Numbered from the stretch's first letter, positions 38,197-47,191 are shown. The stretch is 64,000 nt of DNA from Streptococcus urinalis 2285-97 (GCF_000188055.2 NZ_AEUZ02000001.1:882001-946000), one strand, 5' to 3'. Notes: generated by a model not told the origin, from the sequence alone. A program made the numbers and translations.

Positions 38197-39210
38197 TTGG
38201 TATTGGAAAATAATAAACTAGTTGACTTAACAATAATTGGGGGTGGACCGGTAGGTTTGTTCACAGCTTTCTATGCTGGTTTACGAGGTTTAACTGTAAA
38301 TATCATCGAGAGTTTATCAGAATTAGGTGGTCAACCTGCCATTTTATACCCTGAAAAAGTAATCTATGATATCCCGGCTTATCCCGCTATTACAGGGCAA
38401 GAATTAACTGAGAACTTAATCGAACAATTGAAGCGATTTGATGACCGAATCACATATAGTTTAAAAGAAGAAGTATTAACTTTTGAAAAAGAAAATGATA
38501 TTTTTACGATTGTGACTTCAAAACAAACCCATTACTCAAAAGCAATTATAATTGCTTGTGGAAATGGAGCATTTACACCAAGACCTTTAGGGCTAGAGAA
38601 TGAAGAAAAGTATGCTGATCACAATATCTATTATAATGTTCACAAATTAGATCAATTTGAAAATAAAGATGTTGTGATCTGCGGTGGAGGTGACTCAGCT
38701 GTTGATTGGGCTCTAGCTTTATATGGGCTAGCAAAAAGTGTAACGATAGTTCATCGAAGAGATGTATTTAGAGCACATGAACATAGTGTTGAATTATTGA
38801 AAGCCTCAGGAGTTGAAATCTTAACACCTTATCAACCTTTAGCTTTAAATGGCGATGAAAATGGCGCTAAAGAACTTGTCATTCAAAAAGTAAAATCAGA
38901 AGAGACAAAGACTTTAACATTTGATGATCTTATCGTCAGTTTTGGATTTTCAACATCAAATAAGAATATCAAAAATTGGAATGTTAACTATAAGAGAACA
39001 AGTGTTAATGTTAATTCTGTATTTGAAACGTCTCGAGAAGGTGTATATGCTGTTGGAGATGCTGCTAACTATAGTGGAAAAGTCGATCTAATAGCAACAG
39101 GATTCGGAGAAGCCCCAATGGCTGTCAACCAAGTTATGCAATATGTATATCCTGAAAGAGATAATCGTCTAGTACATTCTTCTACATTACTTGAAGAAAA
39201 AAGGGATTAA
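38197..39210 (+). CDS. Ferredoxin/flavodoxin-NADP+ reductase, thioredoxin reductase-like type
   Basis: A 337-residue FAD/NADPH flavoprotein. FAD site [16 protein letters not shown] (about residues 13-28), NADPH site [16 protein letters not shown] and C-terminal [10 protein letters not shown] are present, but the CxxC redox pair of thioredoxin reductase is absent, which defines the YumC-type ferredoxin reductase. Start is probably TTG 38197 after AAGGAG. It lies 2 bp after trmD. The ferredoxin at 8237-8434 is a candidate partner. Confidence 0.92.
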   Translation: MVLENNKLVDLTIIGGGPVGLFTAFYAGLRGLTVNIIESLSELGGQPAILYPEKVIYDIPAYPAITGQELTENLIEQLKRFDDRITYSLKEEVLTFEKENDIFTIVTSKQTHYSKAIIIACGNGAFTPRPLGLENEEKYADHNIYYNVHKLDQFENKDVVICGGGDSAVDWALALYGLAKSVTIVHRRDVFRAHEHSVELLKASGVEILTPYQPLALNGDENGAKELVIQKVKSEETKTLTFDDLIVSFGFSTSNKNIKNWNVNYKRTSVNVNSVFETSREGVYAVGDAANYSGKVDLIATGFGEAPMAVNQVMQYVYPERDNRLVHSSTLLEEKRD

Positions 39211-39225
39211 TATAATCCTTTTTTT
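39199..39225 (+). terminator. Terminator at the end of the ferredoxin reductase gene
   Basis: Stem AGGGATTA / TAATCCTT with loop ATA and T7; it overlaps the stop codon. Confidence 0.75.
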
Positions 39226-39281
39226 ATTATCATAATTTATAGAACTATAATATTAATGAATAGGAAATATTAAAAACAGTC

Positions 39282-39310
39282 ATGACACTCCCTTTTTTAT
39301 ATGATATAAT
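39282..39310 (+). promoter_or_regulatory. Promoter of the EIIC-panE operon
   Basis: ATGACA (39282-39287), 17-bp spacer, TATAAT (39305-39310) with upstream TGA (extended -10). Confidence 0.7.
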
Positions 39311-39355
39311 TAACTAACAAATGTGATATATATTGCAAAAAAATAAGAGAGGTCT

Positions 39356-40420
39356 ATGATGCAAGAAACATCAAAGAAAGAAACTTTTGGAACTTTTATC
39401 AATAAAGTGTTATCGGGAACAGCAACTGCTATCGTTGTTGCACTTATTCCGAATGCTATTTTAGCAACACTATTAAAGCCACTTTTACCAAATTCAACAG
39501 CAGCAGAATTTTTACATATTGTACAAATTTTTCAATTTTTTACACCAGTTATGGCAGGCTTTCTTATCGGACAACAATTTAAATTTTCTCCGATGCAACA
39601 ACTAGTTGTTGGTGGAGCTGCTTATATTGGTTCTGGTGCTTGGTTATATACTGAAGTAATTCAAAAAGGAGTAGCAACAGGAACTTTCCAATTAAAAGGA
39701 ATTGGTGATCTGATTAATATGATGATTACAGCTAGTTTGGCTGTTATAGCAATTAGGTGGTTTGGAGACAAATTTGGCTCTTTAACAATTATCTTATTAC
39801 CAATTATTATAGGTACAGGGGTTGGTTATATTGGATGGAAAATATTACCTTATGTTTCCTATGTAACAACACTTATTGGTCAAATTATTAACTCATTCAC
39901 AACACTTCAACCATTTTTAATGTCAATTCTGATCGCAATGGCTTTTTCTTTGATCATAGTAAGTCCAATCTCAACAGTTGCAATTGGATTAGCTATAGGT
40001 TTAGATGGTTTAGCTGCTGGTGCAGCATCTATGGGGATCGCAGCAACTACGGCTGTTCTTGTATGGGCAACTTATAAAGTCAATAAGTCTGGTGTACCAA
40101 TTGCCATTGCATTAGGTGCAATGAAAATGATGATGCCAAATTTTTTGAAACATCCTGTAATGGCAATACCTATGTTGGTAACGGCTGCACTTTCATCTTT
40201 AACAGTACCAATCTTTCATTTGATTGGAACACCAGCATCATCAGGTTTTGGTTTAGTTGGACTAGTTGGCCCAATAGCTTCTTTAGCTGGTGGAAGTCAC
40301 ATAGTTATCATTATTTTTGCTTGGATAATCATACCATTTGCCATTGCTTATAGTGCACACAAAATTTGTAAAGATGTTTTGAAAATTTACAAAGATCATA
40401 TTTTTATTTTTGAAGGTTAA
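39356..40420 (+). CDS. Stand-alone PTS EIIC-like membrane transporter (PF13303 type)
   Basis: A 354-residue integral membrane protein with about ten hydrophobic segments, Gly/Ala-rich, resembling the EIIC_2 family. It has no EIIA or EIIB domain or neighbour, so it cannot be assumed to be a sugar PTS. Its operon partner is the ketopantoate-reductase-like gene 12 bp downstream, which suggests transport of a keto acid, pantoate-like compound or other organic acid (inference). ATG ATG start; AGAGGT is the ribosome site. Confidence 0.82.
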   Translation: MMQETSKKETFGTFINKVLSGTATAIVVALIPNAILATLLKPLLPNSTAAEFLHIVQIFQFFTPVMAGFLIGQQFKFSPMQQLVVGGAAYIGSGAWLYTEVIQKGVATGTFQLKGIGDLINMMITASLAVIAIRWFGDKFGSLTIILLPIIIGTGVGYIGWKILPYVSYVTTLIGQIINSFTTLQPFLMSILIAMAFSLIIVSPISTVAIGLAIGLDGLAAGAASMGIAATTAVLVWATYKVNKSGVPIAIALGAMKMMMPNFLKHPVMAIPMLVTAALSSLTVPIFHLIGTPASSGFGLVGLVGPIASLAGGSHIVIIIFAWIIIPFAIAYSAHKICKDVLKIYKDHIFIFEG

Positions 40421-40432
40421 AAGGAGAACAAC

Positions 40433-41356
40433 ATGTTAGTATATATAGCTGGATCTGGGGCTATGGGTTGCCGTTTTGGATATCAAATTTCAAAAACAAA
40501 TCATCAAGTTATTTTACTTGATAATTGGGAAGACCATATTAAGGCTATTCAGGAAAATGGGTTAAAAATTACAGGTGATGTTGAAGAAACTGTAAAGCTA
40601 CCTATTATGAAACCAACTGAAGCTACAACAGAAGCAGATTTAATTATTTTGTTTACAAAAGCAATGCAACTGCCTCAAATGTTGCAAGATATTAAAGGCA
40701 TTATTGGAAAAGAAACCAAAGTTTTGTGTTTGTTAAATGGACTAGGTCATGCAGATGTCATTCGTCAATATATTCCTGAACAGAAAATATTAATGGGTGT
40801 CACCATCTGGACTGCAGGATTAAAAGGACCAGGTCATGCGCACTTAGAAGGTGAGGGTGGTTTACATCTTCAAAGTATGGATCCTTCGAATAAGGATGCT
40901 GGCTATCAAGTCGCTGAAATGCTGACTGAAGCGAAATTAGCTGCAACATATGATGAGAATGTTTTGCCGAATATTTGGCGTAAGGCTTGTGTTAACGGAA
41001 CAATGAATTCTACTTGTGCATTACTTGACTGCACTATAGGTCAAGTATTTGCAAGTGAATATGGTCTTGCTTTGGTTAAAGAAATTATTCATGAATTTGT
41101 TAGGGTAGGTATAGCTGAAGGTGTTGACTTGAATGAAGAAGAAATCGTCAAATATGTAATGGAAATTTCAAAAAAAGCTTCGCATCATTATCCATCTATG
41201 CACCAAGATTTAGTGCAAAATCATCGTTTAACTGAAATAGATTATTTAAATGGTGCAGTTGCTAAAAAAGCTGAAAAATTTGGTTTTGAGACACCATACT
41301 GTCAAATGATTACGCAAATGATACATGCTAAAGAATCTATTTTAGGAATCAAATAA
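40433..41356 (+). CDS. panE: 2-dehydropantoate 2-reductase family (PanE/ApbA)
   Basis: A 307-residue NADPH-dependent ketopantoate reductase-like enzyme. The Rossmann motif GSGAMGCRFG is at residues 7-16, LFTKAMQ and NGLGHAD match the family, and the catalytic Lys lies in NIWRKACVNGTMNS (about 186-199). No other pan genes are nearby, so it may serve pantothenate precursor use or reduce another 2-keto acid. It forms an operon with the EIIC-like gene; strong palindromic terminator downstream. Confidence 0.88.
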   Translation: MLVYIAGSGAMGCRFGYQISKTNHQVILLDNWEDHIKAIQENGLKITGDVEETVKLPIMKPTEATTEADLIILFTKAMQLPQMLQDIKGIIGKETKVLCLLNGLGHADVIRQYIPEQKILMGVTIWTAGLKGPGHAHLEGEGGLHLQSMDPSNKDAGYQVAEMLTEAKLAATYDENVLPNIWRKACVNGTMNSTCALLDCTIGQVFASEYGLALVKEIIHEFVRVGIAEGVDLNEEEIVKYVMEISKKASHHYPSMHQDLVQNHRLTEIDYLNGAVAKKAEKFGFETPYCQMITQMIHAKESILGIK

Positions 41357-41390
41357 AAAAAAGAATTCTAGTTAACTAGAATTCTTTTTT
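41355..41390 (+). terminator. panE terminator
   Basis: Perfect palindrome AAAAGAATTCTAGTT / AACTAGAATTCTTTT with T tail. Confidence 0.92.
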
Positions 41391-41403
41391 GATGTCTTTT
41401 GAA

Positions 41404-41421
41404 AGAAAATGATAGAAAATG
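41404..41421 (+). repeat. Direct repeat AGAAAATG upstream of the fru promoter
   Basis: AGAAAATG occurs twice 10 bp apart (41404-41411, 41414-41421), immediately before the -35. This helical spacing fits binding of a dimeric regulator such as the DeoR-type FruR (inference). Confidence 0.45.
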
Positions 41422-41422
41422 C

Positions 41423-41450
41423 TTGACAAAGAAAAAGATGAGAGTATAAT
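41423..41450 (+). promoter_or_regulatory. fruRKA promoter
   Basis: TTGACA (41423-41428), 16-bp spacer, TATAAT (41445-41450). RNA should start near 41457. Confidence 0.9.
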
Positions 41451-41456
41451 GAGGAT

Positions 41457-41470
41457 TGTAAACGATTCCA
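41457..41470 (+). promoter_or_regulatory. cre site (CcpA operator) at the fru transcription start
   Basis: TGTAAACGATTCCA fits the cre consensus TGWNANCGNTNWCA at 13 of 14 positions and covers the predicted start of transcription, the right place for catabolite repression. Confidence 0.75.
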
Positions 41471-41479
41471 GAAAGGAGC

Positions 41480-42229
41480 ATGCCTATTTTAAAATCTAAA
41501 CGGAAACAGTTGATTTTGGATAAAATTAAAGAAGAAAATTACGTTTCTTTGGAAGAACTTATTAAACTCCTAGAGACTTCAGAGTCAACTATTAGAAGAG
41601 ATTTAGATGAACTTGAAGAAGAACACAAACTTTATAGAGTTCATGGTGGAGCAGAGCTTCATCATTCGCTACAAGAAGAATTGAGTATTGAACAAAAATC
41701 TGTCAAAAACTCTCAAGAGAAAAATAAAATTGCTTTAACAGCTTCTACATTGATAGATAGTGGTGATGTGATTTTTATTGATGCAGGAACAACAACTGCT
41801 TTTTTACTTGACTATTTGAAAGGTAAAAATATTAAAGTAGTAACTAACTCAATTCATCATGCAGCACAATTAGTTGATTCAGGTGTTGAGACGATTATTA
41901 TTGGTGGTCTTGTGAAACAGATTACTGATGCAAGTATTGGTCATACTGCTCTTCAACAAATAAATGATTTCAACTTTGACAAAGCATTTATTGGAATGAA
42001 TGGTATTGATGAACACTATTTAACAACTCCAGATGTTGAAGAAGCTTACCTAAAAAGAGCTGTGATCACCAATGCAAAAGAAACATTTGTTTTGTCTGAT
42101 GCTTCAAAATTAGGACAGATATCTTTTGTTAATGTTGCAAAAGTTGACAAGGTATCATTGATAATAGAAGCTTCTGATCATTTACTCTTAAAAAAATTGA
42201 AAAAGAAAATGAAGGTGATTGAAATATGA
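41480..42229 (+). CDS. fruR: DeoR-family transcriptional regulator FruR
   Basis: A ~249-residue DeoR repressor: helix-turn-helix (YVSLEELIKLLETSESTIRRDLDELEEE, residues ~19-46) and a sugar-phosphate-binding domain with DAGTTTAFLLDYL. It should respond to fructose-1-phosphate. The start is odd: ATG 41480 lies 1 nt after AGGAG, too close for normal initiation, while ATT 41486 lies 7 nt from it exactly where relatives begin (M)LKSKRK. Its last 4 bp overlap fruK. Confidence 0.93.
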   Translation: MPILKSKRKQLILDKIKEENYVSLEELIKLLETSESTIRRDLDELEEEHKLYRVHGGAELHHSLQEELSIEQKSVKNSQEKNKIALTASTLIDSGDVIFIDAGTTTAFLLDYLKGKNIKVVTNSIHHAAQLVDSGVETIIIGGLVKQITDASIGHTALQQINDFNFDKAFIGMNGIDEHYLTTPDVEEAYLKRAVITNAKETFVLSDASKLGQISFVNVAKVDKVSLIIEASDHLLLKKLKKKMKVIEI

Positions 42230-43137
42230 TTTACACAGTTACACTAAACCCATCTATAGACTTTATTGTTCGTCTCGATAAAGTTGAAGTTGGTGGTGTT
42301 AACCGTATGACAAGTGATGACAAATATCCCGGTGGAAAAGGCATAAATGTTAGTCGAATCTTACAAAGATTGTCAAAAGACAGTATTGCTACCGGATTTT
42401 TAGGTGGTTTTACTGGGAAATTTATTGAAGACAGTCTGAAAAAAGAGGGAATTACTACCCAATTTGTTCAAGTTTCTGAAGATACAAGGATTAATGTCAA
42501 GATTAAAGCAGATGATGAAACAGAGATAAATGGTTCCGGACCAAAAATATCAGATGAGGAATTAGAAACATTAAAAGTGATTTTAAATCAATTATCAGAT
42601 AAGGACACAGTTGTGTTTGCAGGCTCTGCACCAAGTCACTTAGGAAACCAAGTCTATCAAGTTTTAATTCCATTAGTTAGAAATACTGGTGCTCAAGTGG
42701 TTTGTGATTTTGAAGGTCAAAATCTATTGGATGCTTTACAATACCAACCATTATTAGTTAAACCTAACAATCATGAATTAGAAGCAATATTTGATGTGAA
42801 ACTAGAGGGCTTAGATAATGTCGAGACTTATGCTAGAAAATTATTAGATAAAGGTGCTCAAAATGTTATTATTTCAATGGCCGGAAATGGTGCATTGTTA
42901 GTCACTAAAGAAGCTGCTTATTTTGCTAAACCTATTAAAGGAAATGTAAAAAATTCAGTAGGTGCAGGTGATTCAATGGTAGCTGGATTCACAGGACATT
43001 TTGTTGAAAGTCAAGATCCAATCGAAGCATTAAAATGGGGTGTTGCCTGTGGAACAGCAACAGCATTCTCAGATGATTTAGCTAGTTTAGCATTTATTAA
43101 AGAAACTTATGAAAAAGTAGAGGTAGAAAAAAGATGA
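42226..43137 (+). CDS. fruK: 1-phosphofructokinase
   Basis: A 303-residue PfkB-family kinase making fructose-1,6-bisphosphate from fructose-1-phosphate. Motifs TLNPSIDFIVRLD, GGKGINVSR and the catalytic NSVGAGDSMVAGF (about residues 243-255) are intact. Overlaps fruR and fruA by 4 bp on each side, so all three genes are translationally coupled. Confidence 0.97.
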   Translation: MIYTVTLNPSIDFIVRLDKVEVGGVNRMTSDDKYPGGKGINVSRILQRLSKDSIATGFLGGFTGKFIEDSLKKEGITTQFVQVSEDTRINVKIKADDETEINGSGPKISDEELETLKVILNQLSDKDTVVFAGSAPSHLGNQVYQVLIPLVRNTGAQVVCDFEGQNLLDALQYQPLLVKPNNHELEAIFDVKLEGLDNVETYARKLLDKGAQNVIISMAGNGALLVTKEAAYFAKPIKGNVKNSVGAGDSMVAGFTGHFVESQDPIEALKWGVACGTATAFSDDLASLAFIKETYEKVEVEKR

Positions 43138-45101
43138 AAATCCAAGATCTTTTAAGAAAAGATACTATGTTGTTAGATTTACAAGCAACAACAAAAGAAG
43201 CAGCTATTGATGAAATGGTTACAAAATTGGTGTCAGAACATGTTGTTTCTGATTTTGAAATTTTTAAAAAAGGAATTGTAGCACGTGAAGAACAAACATC
43301 AACTGGTTTAGGTGATGGGATTGCTATGCCGCATAGCAAAAATACTGCAGTAAATGAGGCAGCTGTACTTTTTGCTAAATCATCAAAAGGAGTTGATTAT
43401 AAAGCATTAGACGGTCAACCAACTGATTTATTCTTCATGATTGCTGCACCCGAAGGTGCAAATGACACACATTTAGCAGCGTTAGCTGAATTATCAAAAT
43501 ATTTGATGAAAGATGGCTTTGCAGATCAATTACGTCAAGCAAAAACACCAGACGAAGTGATTTCAATTTTTGATAAAAATAGTATCACTGAAGAGAGTGT
43601 AGCACCAACACAAACTGTCCAATCTGCTCAAGACCATTCCGATTTCATTGTTGCAGTTACTGCATGTACAACTGGAATTGCGCATACTTATATGGCGGAA
43701 GAAGCTTTAAAGAAAAAAGCTGCTGAAATGGGTGTTGATATCAAAGTGGAAACAAATGGTGCTTCTGGTGTTGGTAATCGTTTAACTGCTTCGGATATTG
43801 AAAGAGCAAAAGGTGTTATTGTTGCAGCTGATAAAGCAGTTGAAATGGATCGCTTTGATGGTAAACCTTTAGTATCTAGGCCAGTAGCTGATGGTATCAA
43901 AAAAAGTGAAGAATTAATTAATATTATTCTTGATGCTAAAGCAATAACTTACCATGCTCAAAATCAAAATGCTAAAAAGTCAGATGATACTGAAGCAAAA
44001 TCAAGTCTTGGATCAGCATTTTACAAACACCTAATGGGTGGCGTCTCACAAATGTTACCATTCGTTATTGGCGGTGGTATCATGATAGCTATTGCCTTTC
44101 TATTAGATAATATTCTTGGTGTTCCAAAAGATCAATTAAGTAATTTAGGGTCATATCATGAAATTGCTGCTTTATTTAAGAATGTTGGTAGTGCAGCATT
44201 TGCATTTATGTTACCCGTCTTAGCTGGATATATTGCTTATTCAATGGCTGAAAAACCTGGTTTAGTAGCTGGGTTTGTAGCAGGATCTATAGCTTCTAGT
44301 GGTCTAGCATTTGGAAGGGTTCCTTTTGCAGAAGGTGGAAAAGCAAGTCTATCACTTGCGGGAGTGCCATCAGGATTCCTAGGTGCTTTAGTAGGTGGTT
44401 TCTTAGCTGGTGGTGTTATTCTCTTACTTAGAAAATTACTTTCTAGCTTACCAAAATCTCTTGAAGGAATCAAATCAATCTTATTGTATCCATTGTTAGG
44501 TGTTCTTATTACTGGCTTCCTCATGTTATTTGTCAATATCCCAATGGCAGCTATTAATACTGCACTTAATAATTTCCTTGAAGGCCTATCAGGAAGTTCT
44601 GCAATTCTTATGGGATTACTAGTAGGTGGCATGATGGCTGTTGATATGGGTGGTCCAGTAAATAAAGCAGCCTATGTTTTTGGTACAGGTACACTTGCAG
44701 CAACTGTGGCTAATGGTGGTTCTGTAGTTATGGCAGCTGTAATGGCTGGTGGTATGGTACCTCCACTTGCAGTATTTGTAGCAACACTTGTTTTTAAAGA
44801 TAAATTTAGTGAAGAAGAACGTCAATCTGGATTAACAAATATTGTTATGGGATTATCTTTCATCACTGAAGGTGCTATTCCATTTGGTGCTGCTGACCCT
44901 GCGCGTGCAATTCCAAGTTTTGTCGTAGGTTCTGCCTTGACAGGTGCCTTAGTTGGTTTAGCTGGAATCAAATTAATGGCTCCTCATGGTGGTATCTTTG
45001 TTATTGCTTTGACAAGTAATCCATTACTTTATCTAGTGTTCATTGCTATTGGGGCAGTTGTTTCAGGTCTTCTATTTGGAGCTTTACGTAAAAAATCTTA
45101 A
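43134..45101 (+). CDS. fruA: Fructose-specific PTS transporter EIIABC
   Basis: A 655-residue fused transporter. EIIA (about residues 1-150) with the phospho-His in GIAMPHSKN; EIIB (about 165-265) with the phospho-Cys in VTACTTGIAHTYMAEEAL; EIIC (about 295-655) with nine or so membrane segments. It imports and phosphorylates fructose at C1, supplying FruK. Complete, undamaged, with its own terminator. Confidence 0.97.
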   Translation: MKIQDLLRKDTMLLDLQATTKEAAIDEMVTKLVSEHVVSDFEIFKKGIVAREEQTSTGLGDGIAMPHSKNTAVNEAAVLFAKSSKGVDYKALDGQPTDLFFMIAAPEGANDTHLAALAELSKYLMKDGFADQLRQAKTPDEVISIFDKNSITEESVAPTQTVQSAQDHSDFIVAVTACTTGIAHTYMAEEALKKKAAEMGVDIKVETNGASGVGNRLTASDIERAKGVIVAADKAVEMDRFDGKPLVSRPVADGIKKSEELINIILDAKAITYHAQNQNAKKSDDTEAKSSLGSAFYKHLMGGVSQMLPFVIGGGIMIAIAFLLDNILGVPKDQLSNLGSYHEIAALFKNVGSAAFAFMLPVLAGYIAYSMAEKPGLVAGFVAGSIASSGLAFGRVPFAEGGKASLSLAGVPSGFLGALVGGFLAGGVILLLRKLLSSLPKSLEGIKSILLYPLLGVLITGFLMLFVNIPMAAINTALNNFLEGLSGSSAILMGLLVGGMMAVDMGGPVNKAAYVFGTGTLAATVANGGSVVMAAVMAGGMVPPLAVFVATLVFKDKFSEEERQSGLTNIVMGLSFITEGAIPFGAADPARAIPSFVVGSALTGALVGLAGIKLMAPHGGIFVIALTSNPLLYLVFIAIGAVVSGLLFGALRKKS

Positions 45102-45103
45102 TA

Positions 45104-45133
45104 AAAAAAGAAAGTGTTTCACTTTCTTTTTTT
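45104..45133 (+). terminator. fruA terminator
   Basis: Stem AAAGAAAGTG / CACTTTCTTT, loop TTT, T7 tail. Confidence 0.92.
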
Positions 45134-45149
45134 ATTTCAAAGTCACATT

Positions 45150-45158
45150 TGTTATACT
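45150..45158 (+). promoter_or_regulatory. Promoter of the first glucosaminidase gene (extended -10)
   Basis: TGTTATACT, 30 bp before the GTG start. Confidence 0.55.
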
Positions 45159-45188
45159 AAGTTTAAGTCTTTTAAGAAAGGATTTATT

Positions 45189-45785
45189 GTGAGAAAAAAG
45201 AAAAAGATGACACTGAAAACAACTGTCGCTGAACAACTCTCTTTTTTTATTGTCGTGTTGACCTTAGGGCTCAGTCTTTTTTATACTAATAAAGAGCATA
45301 GAGCTTTGCTTTCAATGAAAGGAAAAGATACCTATCAATTTGTAAGGACTATAGCGCATCCTACTCATTACATTTCTCAAAGATATGATCTTTATAATTC
45401 GGTAATGATGGCCCAGGCTATTTTAGAGTCTAATAATGGGAAATCTGCACTTAGTAAGTCACCTGATTACAATTATTTCGGGATTAAAGGAAAGTATAAG
45501 CATCAGTCTGTTACTTATCAAACTTGGGAAGATGATGGTTCTGGAAATCCATATCAAATTAATGCAGCTTTTAAATCTTACAGAAGTCAAATCAATGCCT
45601 TTAAAGATTATGCAACCTTGCTTCAGTTAGATAGATATCAACATGTTAGGAGACATAATTCCAATAATTATCAAGAAGCAACTGCAACTTTAACTGGAAA
45701 TTATGCAACTGACACGGCTTATAATACAAAGTTAAACCATATTATCAAATCTTATCATTTGTATTTATTTGATTATTATAATTAA
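45189..45785 (+). CDS. Endo-beta-N-acetylglucosaminidase-family protein, membrane-anchored (copy 1)
   Basis: A 198-residue protein with an N-terminal membrane segment (about residues 14-34) and a glucosaminidase (PF01832) domain (about 65-195). The catalytic Glu is in QAILESNNGKS; NYFGIKG and ATLTGNYATDTAY are family motifs. Start is GTG 45189 with AAAGGA; longer reading upstream lies in the fruA terminator. There is no wall-binding repeat, so it probably acts from the membrane on nearby peptidoglycan. It is a paralogue of the next gene. Confidence 0.9.
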   Translation: MRKKKKMTLKTTVAEQLSFFIVVLTLGLSLFYTNKEHRALLSMKGKDTYQFVRTIAHPTHYISQRYDLYNSVMMAQAILESNNGKSALSKSPDYNYFGIKGKYKHQSVTYQTWEDDGSGNPYQINAAFKSYRSQINAFKDYATLLQLDRYQHVRRHNSNNYQEATATLTGNYATDTAYNTKLNHIIKSYHLYLFDYYN

Positions 45786-45854
45786 TAGATTTTCTTAGTA
45801 AAGTAAATTACACATTTTGTAAACTCTTCTTAATATTTCTATTCGCCTTTCTAT

Positions 45855-45862
45855 GATATAAT
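45855..45862 (+). promoter_or_regulatory. Promoter of the second glucosaminidase gene (extended -10)
   Basis: GATATAAT preceded by T (TGATATAAT, 45854-45862), 31 bp before the start. Confidence 0.6.
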
Positions 45863-45893
45863 TTTTCTACTAGATTAGGGTTAAGGAGAGAAA

Positions 45894-46604
45894 ATGAAAA
45901 AGAAAAAAATTTTTGGGATAACATTAATAACTTTAATTGCAATAGGAGCTTCTTTTATGGTCTTCTCTAAGCAACAAGTTTCAACAAAACATGTATCTGC
46001 TGATACAACGAATGCACAAACATTTGTTAATCAAATTGGAGAAACAGCAAGAAATGTTGCTAATGAACATGATTTATATGCTTCGGTTATGATTGCTCAA
46101 GCCATTTTGGAGTCTAACTATGGTCAATCTGGACTTAGCCAAGCACCACATTATAATTATTTTGGCATAAAAGGTTCTTATAATGGTTCATCAGTTAATC
46201 TGTGGACTTGGGAAGATGATGGAAAAGGAAATCCTTATGAAGTCATTCAAGCATTCAGAAGTTATCCAAGTGCTTATGAATCTTTAGAAGACTATGCAAG
46301 TGTTTTAAGTTCTGATACTTACCTTGGAGCACACAAGTCAAATACATTATCTTATCAAGATGCAACAGCAGCACTTACAGGTGTTTATGCAACTGATACA
46401 AGCTACAATAGTAAATTAAATTATATTATTGAAGCATATGGATTGACAGCATATGATACACCTGCTGCAAATGCTAATCAAACAAGTGATACAGCACAAG
46501 CAACAACTTCAAATCAAGTTTGGAACCCTCATCGTCAAGCCTATACAGATCAAGAAACTTTAGACCTTGATGATGCATGGGCAGTAAGTCATCCAAATAC
46601 TTAA
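45894..46604 (+). CDS. Endo-beta-N-acetylglucosaminidase-family secreted protein (copy 2)
   Basis: A 236-residue paralogue of the gene just upstream. N-terminal signal/anchor (residues 7-25), possible cleavage near HVSADT, then the glucosaminidase domain (about 42-185) with QAILESNYGQS, NYFGIKG and ALTGVYATDTSY. A Thr/Gln-rich C-terminal tail (about 190-236) replaces any wall-binding domain. Own promoter and terminator; ribosome site AAGGAG. Confidence 0.92.
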   Translation: MKKKKIFGITLITLIAIGASFMVFSKQQVSTKHVSADTTNAQTFVNQIGETARNVANEHDLYASVMIAQAILESNYGQSGLSQAPHYNYFGIKGSYNGSSVNLWTWEDDGKGNPYEVIQAFRSYPSAYESLEDYASVLSSDTYLGAHKSNTLSYQDATAALTGVYATDTSYNSKLNYIIEAYGLTAYDTPAANANQTSDTAQATTSNQVWNPHRQAYTDQETLDLDDAWAVSHPNT

Positions 46605-46606
46605 GT

Positions 46607-46634
46607 GATCTAGACATAAGTCTAGGTCTTTTTT
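46607..46634 (+). terminator. Terminator after the second glucosaminidase gene
   Basis: Stem GATCTAGAC / GTCTAGGTC (one G-U pair), loop ATAA, T6 tail. Confidence 0.88.
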
Positions 46635-46643
46635 ACTGTTTTT

Positions 46644-46651
46644 GCTATAAT
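46644..46651 (+). promoter_or_regulatory. -10 element of the SAP-like gene, leaderless arrangement
   Basis: GCTATAAT (TGCTATAAT extended form from 46643) ends 6 nt before ATG 46658; no ribosome site is present, so transcription should start at the ATG itself. Confidence 0.6.
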
Positions 46652-46657
46652 TTTGAT

Positions 46658-47179
46658 ATGAAATCATTAAGTGAAACTTATCAATTCCATGATGAAATGC
46701 CATATGTTGATAGTAGGTATGAATTGGAATTATTAGAAAAACCTATTGCAAAAAAACAAATGGTAAGAACAAAAGAAGGATTGTTACCAGGACAAATCAT
46801 CTTACTTTGGCGTATACAGTTTGGGACCTATCTTACTTCAAGTCCACCTCATAAATATTTCTATACCATTTATGGAATTGATCCTATAAGTGGTTTGGAA
46901 GAATTAATTGATCGTGATTTGGTATAGATTGATTCAGCAAAAGATTCTTTAAAGCAATGCACTTCGATGCAAATAAAAAAGTGTTTAAAAGATAAAAAGA
47001 TAAAAGGTCTTTCGAAAATGAAGCGTCAAGAACTTGATCATGTTCTCATTAACACATTAACAGATAAAGAATTAGAGCGATTTGTCACAGTAAGATCCTA
47101 TTCATTAACGTCAAAAGGTAAAGAAGTTTTAGAACACAATCAATCCATTGTAGAGGGACATCCTAAGAAGAAATATTGA
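46658..47179 (+). pseudogene. SAP-domain-like protein interrupted by an in-frame TAG
   Basis: From ATG 46658 the frame gives 89 residues (MKSLSETYQFHDEMPYVDSR... to ...EELIDRDLV), a TAG at 46925-46927, then continues in the same frame through IDSAKDSLKQCTSMQIKK... to ...EGHPKKKY and TGA at 47179. The C-terminal half contains a SAP-like helix-turn-helix (KKCLKDKKIKGLSKMKRQEL), a DNA/RNA-binding motif. Residues before and after the stop read as one protein of about 173 aa, as I remember from related streptococci. ATG 46967 could permit a separate C-terminal product but has no ribosome site. Confidence 0.75.
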
Positions 47180-47191
47180 TTTAACCAAATT

